DNA of 64,000 nucleotides. Origin: Paracoccus chinensis. Its GTDB lineage: Bacteria > Pseudomonadota > Alphaproteobacteria > Rhodobacterales > Rhodobacteraceae. Below are positions 55,972-64,000 of this stretch, one piece after another; the first letter of the stretch is position 1; every line of letters starts with the position of its first letter. Both the position numbers and the translations under genes were made by a program. Under the pieces are notes generated by a model. It did no database searches, was not told the DNA's origin, and saw only the letters and a program-made list of their open reading frames with translations. The stretch covers positions 1 through 64,000 of the forward strand of contig NZ_FNGE01000004.1 in NCBI RefSeq assembly GCF_900102885.1. The letters run 5' to 3'.

Positions 55972-56697
55972 ATGTTCCCGATCCGAGACCACAACCCTTC
56001 CACGGGCACGCCCCATGTCACCCGCGTCCTGATCCTGCTGAACGTGGCGCTGTTCCTGCTGACGGCGCCCTGGGCGGGCGGCATGATGGGGCTGTGGGAA
56101 AGGCTGGCGCTGTATCCCGTGGCGGTGGTGCATGGCGAGCTGCTGTGGGGCTGGTTCACCCACATGTTCCTGCACGCGGGGCTGCTGCACCTGGGCGGCA
56201 ACATGCTGTTCCTGTGGATCTTCGGGGACAACCTGGAGGACCAGATGGGCCATCTCGGCTTTCTGCTGTTCTACCTGGGCAGCGGGCTGGTGGCCGCCGG
56301 GGCGCAGGTCCTGGCCGAGCCCTACCTGGGCGTGCCGATGGTCGGCGCCTCGGGGGCGATCGCGGGCGTGATGGGGGGCTATCTGCTGATGTTCCCGCGC
56401 GCCAGGGTGGACGTGGTGGCGATCATCATCATCTTCATCAAGATGTTCACCATTCCCGCCTGGGTGATGCTGGCGGTCTGGTTCGCGGTTCAGCTCTTCT
56501 CGGGCTATGCGATGATCGGCGGGGACTCGGGGGTGGCCTACTGGGCCCATGCGGGCGGCTTCGTGGCGGGGATGGTGCTGGCCCTGCCGCTGTTCCTGCG
56601 GCGCGGAGGGCCGGCCTTCTGGCGCGTCACCCACGGCCAGCCGCCCCACCCGCCCGTGGAATATGTCCCCAGCCGCATCCCGCAGGTGCGCCGCTAG
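55972..56697 (+). CDS. rhomboid intramembrane serine protease
   Basis: 241 residues with six hydrophobic segments. Rhomboid signatures: HMFLHAGLLHLGGNMLFLW near residue 58, the catalytic Ser in GASGAIAGVMGGY near residue 123, and the catalytic His in YWAHAGGFVAGM near 193. Cleaves membrane-spanning substrates. Start at MFPIRDHNPSTG (the longer frame adds 27 unsupported codons). Convergent with mnmD, overlapping by 4 bp. Confidence 0.92.
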   Translation: MFPIRDHNPSTGTPHVTRVLILLNVALFLLTAPWAGGMMGLWERLALYPVAVVHGELLWGWFTHMFLHAGLLHLGGNMLFLWIFGDNLEDQMGHLGFLLFYLGSGLVAAGAQVLAEPYLGVPMVGASGAIAGVMGGYLLMFPRARVDVVAIIIIFIKMFTIPAWVMLAVWFAVQLFSGYAMIGGDSGVAYWAHAGGFVAGMVLALPLFLRRGGPAFWRVTHGQPPHPPVEYVPSRIPQVRR

Positions 56698-57344
56698 GGC
56701 TTGATTCCCCGGCTCATGTGGCGCTTGCCGGCAAAGCCGGGGGTACGCTCGACGGCGAAGCCCGCCGTCGCCAGCGCCCGGCGGACATGGCCCGCGGCGG
56801 TATAGGTGGCGAAGCTGCCGCCCGGCGCGGTGTGGCGGCCGACCTCGGCCATCAGCGCGTCGGACCAAAGCTCGGGGTTCTTCGCGGGCGAGAAGCCGTC
56901 AAGGAACCAGGCGTCGGCGCGCCCCCCCCATGCTGGCAGCGTCTCGCGGGCGTCGCCTGTAACGATCTCTGCCGTGACCTGACCAACGCGGAAGGTGGCT
57001 GCGCCCCAGCCCGCGCGCAACTCGGCCGCCAGCACGGCGAGTTCGGGGAAGGCCGCGTGGGCGCGGGCGAGTTCCTTCACCGTCATCGGGAAGGCCTCGA
57101 AGCTGGTGAAGTGCACGGGCACGGTGGCAACCTGAGCCAGCGCGAGCAGGTTCAGCCCGGTGCCGAAGCCCGTCTCGGCCACGTGAAAGCCCGGGCGCAG
57201 CCGCGCAGGAAGGTCGTTGCCCGCAAGAAAGACATGGCGCGTTTCGTCCAGCCCCCCGGCGAGGCTGAAATACGGATCGTCGAAGCGCCGCGACACGGGG
57301 ATCGCGCCGCGCCAGTCCAGCCCGCTCTGGTCGTCGTGGGTCAT
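56694..57344 (-). CDS. mnmD: tRNA 5-methylaminomethyl-2-thiouridine methyltransferase MnmD
   Basis: 216 residues, equals the N-terminal half of E. coli MnmC. SAM-binding motif AETGFGTGLNLLAL near residue 61, and the MnmC signature WFLDGFSPAKNPELW near residue 150. It methylates U34 of certain tRNAs. Here the FAD half of MnmC is a separate gene on the other strand. Start MTHDDQSGLDW. Confidence 0.93.
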   Translation of the reverse strand: MTHDDQSGLDWRGAIPVSRRFDDPYFSLAGGLDETRHVFLAGNDLPARLRPGFHVAETGFGTGLNLLALAQVATVPVHFTSFEAFPMTVKELARAHAAFPELAVLAAELRAGWGAATFRVGQVTAEIVTGDARETLPAWGGRADAWFLDGFSPAKNPELWSDALMAEVGRHTAPGGSFATYTAAGHVRRALATAGFAVERTPGFAGKRHMSRGIKP

Positions 57345-57390
57345 CGGCGCTAACTCCCTTCGGCGCGGCTCATGCGGAAAGGATAGGGCG

Positions 57391-58431
57391 ATGGCAAGCA
57401 GGGTGACGGTGATCGGCGCCGGGATCTTCGGCCTGTCCTGCGCCTGGGAATGCCTGCGGCGGGGTGCCGAGGTGCGGGTGATCGAGGCCGCCCGCGTCGG
57501 CGCAGGCTCCAGCGGCGGCACGGTCGGAGCGCTGGCGCCGCACGCGCCCGAAAACTGGAACGCCAAGAAGCAGATGCAGCTTGACGCGCTGGTCGCGGCG
57601 GAGGGCTGGTGGGCCGAGGTCGCCGAAGCTGGCGGCACCGATCCCGGCTACGCGCGAACCGGCCGCATCCAGCCGGCCGATCCAGCCACGCTCGACCGCC
57701 TTCACGCCCGCATCGCGGCGGCTGCCGAGGTCTGGCCCGCGCCCTTCCGCATGGACCTGACCGGAGCACCCGAGGGCGCGCTGCTGCCTGTCAGCGAGAG
57801 CGGGCTTTACCTGACGGACAACCTGACAGCCCGCCTTTCGCCGCGCCGCGCCGGTGCCGCGCTGGCGGCAGCGATCCGCGCGCGTGGCGGCATCATCGAG
57901 GAAAACGCCGGACACCAGACGCCGGATACGCTGAAAGGCCCGGTGATCTGGGCCACCGGTGCCGCAGGTCTTGCCGCCCTGTCAGCCGACTTGGGCCGCG
58001 GCATCGGCAATGGGGTCAAGGGACAGTCCGCCCTGCTGGCCCACGCTGCGCCTGACGCGCCGCAGGTCTTTGCCGAAGGACTGCACATCGTGCCCCATGC
58101 GGATGGCACGGTGGCGATCGGCTCGACCTCGGAACGCGACTTCGACGATCCCACCCGCACCGACGCACAGCTCGACGCCCTGATCGAGCGCGCCCGCGTC
58201 CTCTGCCCGGCACTGAAGGACGCCCCCGTGATCGACCGCTGGGCCGGGGTCCGCCCCCGCGCCACCAGCCGCGCGCCCCTTCTTGGCCCTTGGCTTGGGC
58301 ACCCTGGCCATTTCGTCGCCAACGGAGGCTTCAAGATCGGCTTCGGCATGGCCCCTGCCATCGCCGCCCTCATGGCTGACCTGGTCCTGCTCGGGCAGGA
58401 CCACATCCCCGACGAGTTCCGCCTGAAATGA
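57391..58431 (+). CDS. FAD-dependent oxidoreductase (DAO family, candidate MnmC C-terminal half)
   Basis: 346 residues, D-amino-acid oxidase fold. FAD motif VTVIGAGIFGLSCAWECLRRGAEVRVIEA in parts, then GSSGGTVGALAPHAPENWN, and the C-terminal WAGVRPRATSRAPLLGPWLGHPGHFVANGGFKIGFGMAP in parts. It lies 46 bp divergent from mnmD, which makes the MnmC(o) role attractive; a glycine/amine oxidase function is an alternative. AAAGGAT ribosome-binding site. Confidence 0.82.
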   Translation: MASRVTVIGAGIFGLSCAWECLRRGAEVRVIEAARVGAGSSGGTVGALAPHAPENWNAKKQMQLDALVAAEGWWAEVAEAGGTDPGYARTGRIQPADPATLDRLHARIAAAAEVWPAPFRMDLTGAPEGALLPVSESGLYLTDNLTARLSPRRAGAALAAAIRARGGIIEENAGHQTPDTLKGPVIWATGAAGLAALSADLGRGIGNGVKGQSALLAHAAPDAPQVFAEGLHIVPHADGTVAIGSTSERDFDDPTRTDAQLDALIERARVLCPALKDAPVIDRWAGVRPRATSRAPLLGPWLGHPGHFVANGGFKIGFGMAPAIAALMADLVLLGQDHIPDEFRLK

Positions 58432-58437
58432 GGGATA

Positions 58438-58465
58438 ATGGTGCGTGGAGACCACGCACCCTACG
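58438..58465. repeat. REP-like element, copy A
   Basis: ATGGTGCGTGGAGACCACGC ACCCTACG; hairpin GTGCGTGG with CCACGCAC. One of three in a 200-bp spacer between the FAD oxidoreductase and DUF1992 genes; nearly the reverse complement of copy B. Confidence 0.8.
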
Positions 58466-58493
58466 CTGCCCGAACAGTTGTAAAGGCCATGAA

Positions 58494-58520
58494 GTAGGGT
58501 GCGTGCTCTCCACGCACCAT
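58494..58520. repeat. REP-like element, copy B (inverted to A)
   Basis: GTAGGGTGCGTGCTCTCCAC GCACCAT; reverse complement matches copy A except at the loop. A and B could form a large paired structure. Confidence 0.8.
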
Positions 58521-58540
58521 CCGCCAAGCCGTGCTCCATG

Positions 58541-58568
58541 ACGGTGCCTAGAGACCACGCACCCTGCG
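58541..58568. repeat. REP-like element, copy C (diverged)
   Basis: ACGGTGCCTAGAGACCACGC ACCCTGCG; same orientation as copy A with four differences, breaking one arm of the hairpin. Confidence 0.7.
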
Positions 58569-58633
58569 CCACGCTCAGGACTTCTTTCTGGCCCAAATAC
58601 CCATCTTCGAGCGCAACCGCGCCGCCACGCGCC

Positions 58634-58960
58634 TCAGCGGGCCGCGAAGCGCCGGCGCTGGTCGGCCGCCATGCCGCGCTTCAGTTCCAGCAGGGCGATC
58701 TGCTTCTGCAAGCGGGTGCGCTCGGTCTCGTCCTCGATCTGGTCCAGAACCGCACGCTTGGCCTCGATGTCCTTGGCCATCTGCAATTCCGGCGGCAGGA
58801 AGCCCGCGTCGGACATCATGCGGTACATGACGTCCTCCGAGGTTTCCCGCAGCCAGTCGCGGTCGAGCGGCTTGCCCTCGCCCCGCAGCCCGCTCAACTG
58901 CCCCCGCGCCGCGGCCTCGTCGATGCGGCGCAGGGCGATGCGTTCAAACCAATGGGTCAA
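58634..58960 (-). CDS. DUF1992 domain protein (DnaJC28-like)
   Basis: 108 residues. The start [24 protein letters not shown] (TTG) and the block [23 protein letters not shown] are the DUF1992 pattern. Further C-terminal residues are helical and basic ([25 protein letters not shown] in parts). The TTG start overlaps the valS stop as TTGA, so it is translationally coupled to valS. Function unknown; eukaryotic relatives are DnaJ-linked. Confidence 0.85.
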   Translation of the reverse strand: MTHWFERIALRRIDEAAARGQLSGLRGEGKPLDRDWLRETSEDVMYRMMSDAGFLPPELQMAKDIEAKRAVLDQIEDETERTRLQKQIALLELKRGMAADQRRRFAAR

Positions 58961-61900
58961 AAAGTCCTCAGCTGCTCCAGCGCGGCGCGGGTGCGGGCGA
59001 TGTCCTCGTCCAGGTCGGCCAGCTTGCCGCGCGTTTCCTCGATGACCTCGGGGTCGGCGTTCTGGACGAACTTGGGGTTCGACAACCGCCCCCGCAAGCC
59101 TGATGCATCCTTCTCGACCTTCGCCAAAGCCTTCTGAAGCCGTGCCGTCTCGGCGCCCGCGTCGATCACGTCCCCGATGGGCAGCGCGAAGGAGGCGCCG
59201 GGCGCCGCCACCGCGATCATCCCCCGCCCGGCCGCGCCATCGACGGGCGGGTTCACCCGCGCCAGCCGCTCGATCATGGGCGCGTTGGCAGCCAGCGCCG
59301 CGCGGGCGGCCGCGTCGGCCTCGGCCACGACCAGGTCGAGCTTGGCGCCCGCAGGCACGCCCATCTGGGCGCGGGCGGACCGGATGCCCTCGATCAGCCC
59401 GATCACCCAGTTCATCTCGCGATCCGCCTGCGCGTCGATCAGCTCGGCCCCGTAGGTGGGCCAGTCGCCATGCACCAGCATGGTCGAGCGGTTGCCGGTC
59501 AGCGCCCAGATCTCCTCGGTCACGAAGGGCATGATCGGGTGCAGCATGGTGATCGCCTGCTCGATCACCCAACGCATCGTGGCGCGGGTTTCATCCGCAT
59601 GTTCGCCGTCGAACAGGGGCTTGGCGAACTCGACATACCAGTCGCAGAGCTTGCCCCAGACAAAGGCGTAAAGCCCCTGCGCCGCGTCGTTGAAGCGGTA
59701 GGCCCCCAGCGCCTCGTCCAGCGCCAGCCGCGCCCGCGCCGTCTCGCCCATGATCCAGCGGTTGACCGTGTGCTGCGGCGCGGGCTGGCCCACGGGCGCG
59801 TCGAAGACGCCGTTCATCTCGGCGAAGCGGGTGGCGTTCCAGATCTTGGTGACGAAGTTGCGGTTCGCCTCGACATGCTTCGGCCCCAGCTTGGGGTCGC
59901 GGCCCATGGCGGCCATGCTGGTCAGGGTAAAGCGCAGCGCATCCGCGCCGAACTGATCGATCAGGTCCAGGGGGTCAATGACATTGCCCTTGGACTTGGA
60001 CATCTTCGCGCCCTTCTCGTCCCGGACGAGGCCGTGGACATAGACGGTGCGGAAAGGCACCTCGCCCACCACGGCCAGCTGCATCATCATCATCCGGGCG
60101 ACCCAGAAGAAGATGATGTCGAAGCCGGTGATCAGCGTGTCGGTCGGGAAATAGCGGCGCAGTTCGGCGGTGTCCTCGGGCCAGCCCAGCGTCCCGATGG
60201 GCCAGAGGCCGGACGAGAACCAGGTATCCAGCACGTCCGGGTCGCGCCAGACGGGATAGACGATGCGGGTCGGGTCGCCCGTCGTTTCGTATTCCGCAAG
60301 GCCCACGGCAAAGGCGTGCAGCGCCGCGTCGCGGTCCTCGACCTCGATCACCGAACCCGCCGCGATGGGCGCGGGCTGGGCGGCAAGCTCGTCGAAGAAC
60401 TTCGCGCGGACCTCGTCGAAGCTGGCGGCGCAGTGCTGGATCTCGCCTGGACGCACCAGCCGGTCGTCGTTCAGCAGGCGCAGCATCTCGACCGGGTCAA
60501 GCTCGCCGTCGCCCTGGTCGTCGCGGAAGTCGGGCGCTTCCAGGTCGAGGCCGTACCACACGGGGATCTGGTGGCCCCACCAGAGCTGGCGCGAGATCGT
60601 CCAGGGCTCGATGTTCTCGAGCCAGTGGAAATAGACCTTCTCATGCTGCTCGGGGATGATCTTCGTGCGGCCCGAGCGCACCGCGTCGATGGCGGGCTGC
60701 ACGATCTTGGCCGTGTCCACGAACCACTGGTCGGTCAGCATCGGCTCGATCACCACGCCCGAGCGGTCGCCGAAGGGCTGCATGATCTTCTTGCGCTCGA
60801 CGTAAGGGTTGCCCTCGGCGTCGGTGACGGCCAGCCCCTCGGCGTTGATCGCCGCGACCACCCGCTCGCGCGCCGCGTAGCGGTCGAGCCCCCGCAGCTC
60901 CTCGGGGACAAGGTTCACCTGCGACACGTCGCCTACGTCCTCGCCCCGCGCCGCGCGGGTCGCGATGGCGGCGGACTCCGCATAGGACAGCCCGTCCTCG
61001 CGCATCCGCGCCTGCCCGTCCATCAGCGCGTACAGCGGGATGCCGTTGCGCTGCGCCACGCCATAGTCGTTGAAGTCATGCGCCCCGGTGATCTTGACCG
61101 CGCCGCTTCCGAAGTCCGGGTCGGGGTAGTCGTCGGTGATGATCGGGATCAGGCGGCGGTGCTCCTTGGGCCCCACCGGGATCTCGCAGAGCTTTCCGAC
61201 GATGGGGGCATAGCGCGCGTCGCCCGGATGGACCGCCACCGCGCCGTCGCCCAGCATCGTCTCGGGCCGGGTCGTGGCGATGGAAATGTAATCCCGCGTC
61301 TCGCGCAGGGTCACGTTCCCGTCGGCGTCGCGTTCCACGTATTCGTAGGTCTCGCCGCCGGCCAGCGGGTACCTGAAGTGCCACATCTGGCCGTCGACCT
61401 CGCGGTTCTCGACCTCGAGGTCCGAGATCGCGGTCTCGAAGCGCGGGTCCCAGTTCACCAGCCGCTTGCCGCGGTAGATCAGGCCCTTGTCATACATGTC
61501 CACGAAGACGCGGATCACGGCGTCGTGGAAGTTGCCGCCCTCGCCTTCCGGGGCGCCGGGCGCGCCCGACATGGTGAAGGCGTTGCGCGACCAGTCGAGG
61601 CTCGCGCCCAGCCGCCGCAACTGGCTGGTGATGGTGCCGCCGGATTCGCGCTTCCAGGCCCAGACCTTCTGCAGGAAGGCCTCGCGCCCGATCTCGCGGC
61701 GGCCGGGTTCCTGCGCGGCGGCCATCTGGCGTTCGACCACCATCTGGGTTGCGATGCCCGCGTGATCCTGCCCCGGCTGCCACAGCGTGTCGTGCCCCTG
61801 CATCCGGTGCCAGCGCACCAGGATGTCCTGCAGCGTGTTGTTCAGCGCGTGGCCGATATGCAGGCTGCCGGTGACGTTCGGCGGCGGGATCACGACCGAG

Positions 61901-62016
61901 AAGCTGGGCGCGCCGGGTTTTGCGTTGGCGCCCGCGGCGAAGGCGCCGGTCCTGTCCCATTCGGCCGCGATGCGGGCCTCGGCTGCGGCGGCGTCGAAGG
62001 TCTTGTCCATGCTCAT
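58957..62016 (-). CDS. valS: valyl-tRNA synthetase
   Basis: 1019 residues, class I synthetase charging tRNA-Val. The HIGH motif is [11 protein letters not shown] near residue 50, and KMSKS is [12 protein letters not shown]. The editing CP1 domain lies between, with [19 protein letters not shown] in parts. The C-terminus forms the coiled arm of ValRS ([30 protein letters not shown]). Start [13 protein letters not shown]; the longer frame runs through an unsupported Arg-rich stretch. Downstream DUF1992 gene overlaps. Confidence 0.97.
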   Translation of the reverse strand: MSMDKTFDAAAAEARIAAEWDRTGAFAAGANAKPGAPSFSVVIPPPNVTGSLHIGHALNNTLQDILVRWHRMQGHDTLWQPGQDHAGIATQMVVERQMAAAQEPGRREIGREAFLQKVWAWKRESGGTITSQLRRLGASLDWSRNAFTMSGAPGAPEGEGGNFHDAVIRVFVDMYDKGLIYRGKRLVNWDPRFETAISDLEVENREVDGQMWHFRYPLAGGETYEYVERDADGNVTLRETRDYISIATTRPETMLGDGAVAVHPGDARYAPIVGKLCEIPVGPKEHRRLIPIITDDYPDPDFGSGAVKITGAHDFNDYGVAQRNGIPLYALMDGQARMREDGLSYAESAAIATRAARGEDVGDVSQVNLVPEELRGLDRYAARERVVAAINAEGLAVTDAEGNPYVERKKIMQPFGDRSGVVIEPMLTDQWFVDTAKIVQPAIDAVRSGRTKIIPEQHEKVYFHWLENIEPWTISRQLWWGHQIPVWYGLDLEAPDFRDDQGDGELDPVEMLRLLNDDRLVRPGEIQHCAASFDEVRAKFFDELAAQPAPIAAGSVIEVEDRDAALHAFAVGLAEYETTGDPTRIVYPVWRDPDVLDTWFSSGLWPIGTLGWPEDTAELRRYFPTDTLITGFDIIFFWVARMMMMQLAVVGEVPFRTVYVHGLVRDEKGAKMSKSKGNVIDPLDLIDQFGADALRFTLTSMAAMGRDPKLGPKHVEANRNFVTKIWNATRFAEMNGVFDAPVGQPAPQHTVNRWIMGETARARLALDEALGAYRFNDAAQGLYAFVWGKLCDWYVEFAKPLFDGEHADETRATMRWVIEQAITMLHPIMPFVTEEIWALTGNRSTMLVHGDWPTYGAELIDAQADREMNWVIGLIEGIRSARAQMGVPAGAKLDLVVAEADAAARAALAANAPMIERLARVNPPVDGAAGRGMIAVAAPGASFALPIGDVIDAGAETARLQKALAKVEKDASGLRGRLSNPKFVQNADPEVIEETRGKLADLDEDIARTRAALEQLRTF

Positions 62017-62086
62017 CGGTCGGTCCCCTTGCTTGGGGTCGGACTTACCGAAGCAAGGGCCACGGGCCAAGGGGCAAGCGGACGCG

Positions 62087-62890
62087 TCAGGCCGTATGCT
62101 CGCGCGGGCCGACAAGCGCGAACCACGCGCCCTGCGGATCGGTGCAGACCGCGATGAAGGCCCCGCCTGGCACCTCGACCGGGCCATGGGAGACCGAGCC
62201 GCCCGCCGCCTTGACGCGGCTGATCGCGCCCACGATGCCGTTCGCGCCGAAATAGGGCAGCCAGACGGGCATGGGCGCGTTCCCCAGGCCCATCATCCCG
62301 CCGATGTCCGTGCCCTTGTGGCGGAACAGCTGGTAGGAGCCCATCGGGCCCATGTCCATCGCCTCTCCCTTGGTCCAGCCGAAGAGGCCGGCGTAGAAGG
62401 CAAATCCGGCCTCGGGGTCGGAGGACATGAGTTCATGCCAGTTCCCGTGGCCGTCCTTGCGCTGGTCGAAGGCGCCTTCGCCGCGTTCGGCCCTGGCGAT
62501 ATCCTCGGCGCTCATGCCGCTCATGTCGGGCTCGAGGATGCCGAAGACCGCGCCTTGCGGGTCGGCCGCGATGGCGAAGCGGCCGGTGCCGGGGATGTCG
62601 GCGGGGCCGCGCATCACCCGGCCGCTCGCCCGGGCGATCTCCCCGGCGGTCCGGTCGCAGTCGTCGACGGCGAAGTAGATCAGCCAGTTCGGCGGCGGGG
62701 CGAATTCCTGCTCTGCCAGCGACATCATGCCCGCGACCATCTCGCCGCCCGAGCGCGCCAGCAGATAGGGAAAGTCCTTCATGCCCGCGTCCGCGATCTC
62801 CCATCCCAGAACGGCGCCATAGAAGGCCTGCGCCGCGTCCAGGTCGCCGGTCCCCAGCTCATACCAGCAGGGATTGCCCTGATAGCTCAT
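62087..62890 (-). CDS. VOC-family protein, two glyoxalase-like domains
   Basis: 267 residues with two VOC repeats: first [23 protein letters not shown] near residue 10, second [25 protein letters not shown] near residue 140. Each domain supplies half of a metal site in related dioxygenases and glyoxalases; the substrate cannot be told. ATG at 62890 is chosen; a GTG two codons upstream is possible. It lies downstream of the DUF1428 gene by 11 bp, so probably one operon. Confidence 0.88.
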   Translation of the reverse strand: MSYQGNPCWYELGTGDLDAAQAFYGAVLGWEIADAGMKDFPYLLARSGGEMVAGMMSLAEQEFAPPPNWLIYFAVDDCDRTAGEIARASGRVMRGPADIPGTGRFAIAADPQGAVFGILEPDMSGMSAEDIARAERGEGAFDQRKDGHGNWHELMSSDPEAGFAFYAGLFGWTKGEAMDMGPMGSYQLFRHKGTDIGGMMGLGNAPMPVWLPYFGANGIVGAISRVKAAGGSVSHGPVEVPGGAFIAVCTDPQGAWFALVGPREHTA

Positions 62891-62901
62891 CCCCACTTCC
62901 C

Positions 62902-63630
62902 TCAGGCCCGGTCGCTGTCGAACAGCACCCCGAAGCCGCCCCAGATCATGCGCTTTCCGTCAAAGGGCATGTTGGGCATCGGCTGGGCGGCCATGGCAGC
63001 CTCCATCGCCCTCGCGGCGGCCTCGCAGGTGGCGCGGTCGGGCCAGGCGGTCCAGGAAAGGACAATGGCCTCGCCGTCCTGCGCGTCGGTGGCGCGATAC
63101 ATGTCGGTCTGCTGGCCGCGCGGCACGTCCTCGCCCCAGCATTCGAAGATCCCGGCGCAGCCGTTCGGCGCGAACATCGTCTCGTGCGCCTCGCGCGCAA
63201 GATCGGCATAGGCCTGGCGGTTCGCCTCGGGGACGGGGACCAGGAAGCCCTGGTACCAGCCCGCGCCGCGATCGGTGCCGGCCGTGAACAGCGGCGAGAA
63301 GCTGCCGAAGATCATGCGCCTGCCGTCGAATGGCACCTCGCCCAGCCGCTCGTGGAAGGACGGATCGCTCATCATCTTCTCGAAGCCGGCGTCGGCGGTG
63401 GCGCGATCGGGCCACTCGATCCACGAGAAGACGGGCGTCTCGCCGTCCTGCGCCGCGACGGCGCGGAAGAAGTCGGTCTGCTTGCCGTGCGCCACATCCT
63501 CGCCCCAGGTCTCGACCATCCGTGTTGCCCCATGCTCGCGCATGAGAGGCCAGGCGCGGCGGGCGTGATCGACATAGGCCTGACGGTTGGCATCGGGCAC
63601 GGGGGCAACCGAGCCGCTGTAATAGGTCAT
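62902..63630 (-). CDS. tandem DUF1428 protein
   Basis: 242 residues, two DUF1428 (YbaA-like) halves: GSVAPVPDANRQAYVDHARR...FGSFSPLF (about 6-125) and GFLVPVPEANRQAYADLAREA...WGGFGVLF (about 130-235). Each contains ETWGEDV/FECWGEDV and FSWIEWPDRAT/LSWTAWPDRAT. A duplication-and-fusion of a usually 117-residue single-domain protein. Start MTYYSGSVAPV. First gene of an operon with the VOC gene, divergent from an HxlR regulator; likely controlled through the palindrome at 63668. Confidence 0.88.
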   Translation of the reverse strand: MTYYSGSVAPVPDANRQAYVDHARRAWPLMREHGATRMVETWGEDVAHGKQTDFFRAVAAQDGETPVFSWIEWPDRATADAGFEKMMSDPSFHERLGEVPFDGRRMIFGSFSPLFTAGTDRGAGWYQGFLVPVPEANRQAYADLAREAHETMFAPNGCAGIFECWGEDVPRGQQTDMYRATDAQDGEAIVLSWTAWPDRATCEAAARAMEAAMAAQPMPNMPFDGKRMIWGGFGVLFDSDRA

Positions 63631-63667
63631 GGCATTTCCTCCCCAGATGGGGGAAGGCTGCCACAAC

Positions 63668-63684
63668 GCTTGCAATTTGCAAGC
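63668..63684. promoter_or_regulatory. 17-bp palindrome, candidate HxlR operator
   Basis: GCTTGCAA-T-TTGCAAGC, perfect inverted repeat with one central base, 38 bp from the DUF1428 start and 45 bp from the HxlR start. Its position between divergent genes with an HxlR regulator on one side fits an autoregulatory operator. Confidence 0.7.
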
Positions 63685-63728
63685 ATTAAGTCCTAAATCG
63701 AAACCTCGCGAAAGGCACGTGGCGGAAA

Positions 63729-64000
63729 GTGGCTGAAAAGAAGACCTATGCCGAGGGTTGCCTGGCGGCCCATGCGCTGGACCTGATCGGGGATCGCTGG
63801 GCGCTTCTGGTCGTGCGGGAACTGATGCTGGGGCCCAGGCGATTCGGCCTGATCCGCGCGGGCCTGCCCGGTATCGCCACCAACATGCTGGCCCGCCGGC
63901 TTGAGGATCTCGAGGCCGCCGGCATCCTGACCCACCGCACCCTGCCCCCGCCCGCCCGCGTGCCGGTCTATGAGTTGACCGACCACGGGCGCGCCCTGCG
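63729..64000 (+). CDS. HxlR-family winged-helix regulator (cut by window edge)
   Basis: GTG start at 63729 (MAEKKTYAEGCLAAHALDLI), about 90 residues visible before the edge. HxlR signatures: ALDLIGDRWALLVVRELMLGPRRF and NMLARRLEDLEAAGILTHR in parts, then PVYELTDHGRAL. The conserved N-terminal Cys (GCLAAH) is of the kind used for redox or electrophile sensing in some members. Divergent from the DUF1428/VOC operon with a palindrome between. Confidence 0.88.
   Translation, partial: MAEKKTYAEGCLAAHALDLIGDRWALLVVRELMLGPRRFGLIRAGLPGIATNMLARRLEDLEAAGILTHRTLPPPARVPVYELTDHGRAL

Noticed and set aside
59470..62157. 895-residue open frame on the plus strand
   Set aside because: Antisense shadow of valS.

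Overview
The window looks like chromosomal DNA of a high-GC alphaproteobacterium of the Rhodobacteraceae, most likely Paracoccus or a close relative. This rests on the strong GC bias, an rRNA leader of Rhodobacteraceae type, RNase E with the alphaproteobacterial S1 insertion and tryptophan-rich tail, a kinase/FIST/LuxR regulator group resembling the C1 regulators of Paracoccus, and dispersed intergenic repeats of a kind common in this family. The genus is inferred. No prophage, insertion sequence, CRISPR array, tRNA or complete rRNA gene was found. The left edge cuts an rRNA operon just before 16S on the minus strand: tandem promoters and a boxA-like leader are present. The right edge cuts an HxlR regulator.

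Layout. 1-13300 is housekeeping: rrn promoters, rplM-rpsI, a thioesterase, a crotonase, ccdA, rne with a long leader, a dctB/dctD two-component pair whose regulator lacks the sigma-54 contact loop, purQ, an MBL-fold hydrolase and icd. 13550-16700 holds a Hint-domain protein, an alpha/beta hydrolase, an Rrf2 regulator without the usual cluster cysteines and a CAP-domain lipoprotein. 16800-24740 is a probable C1 or alcohol-responsive unit: a minus-strand operon (LuxR response regulator, FIST sensor, hybrid kinase, two secreted proteins, probably an SDR) divergent from an ABC importer across a perfect palindrome. 24840-33300 has a LysR regulator, bdhA, a candidate small RNA, a peptide-binding protein, a CsbD-like protein, a DUF2794 protein, a tctCBA tricarboxylate transporter and two I78-like lipoproteins.

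33600-38320 is a nucleoside-type BMP ABC operon, followed by gyrB and an outer-membrane beta-barrel gene. 41917-47821 is the complete ligase-associated DNA repair set (exonuclease, ATP-dependent ligase, Lhr-like helicase, PdeM nuclease). 47846-52770 holds an EamA exporter, a molybdenum-cofactor/sulfur-transfer group (mobA, DUF2478, tusA-like), an AEC transporter, and a crotonase coupled to an alpha/beta hydrolase. 52823-58431 has a glycine-rich BON protein, a 4-aminobutyrate transaminase gene, a rhomboid protease and the two halves of MnmC as separate divergent genes. 58634-64000 has valS translationally coupled to a DUF1992 gene, a two-domain VOC protein, and a tandem DUF1428 protein divergent from the HxlR gene across a 17-bp palindrome.

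The least described items are the candidate sRNA at 26613-26690, the kinase/FIST/ABC unit with its palindrome, the DctD-like regulator lacking GAFTGA, and several operator-like palindromes and dispersed repeats. All homology calls come from reading motifs; no database search was run.
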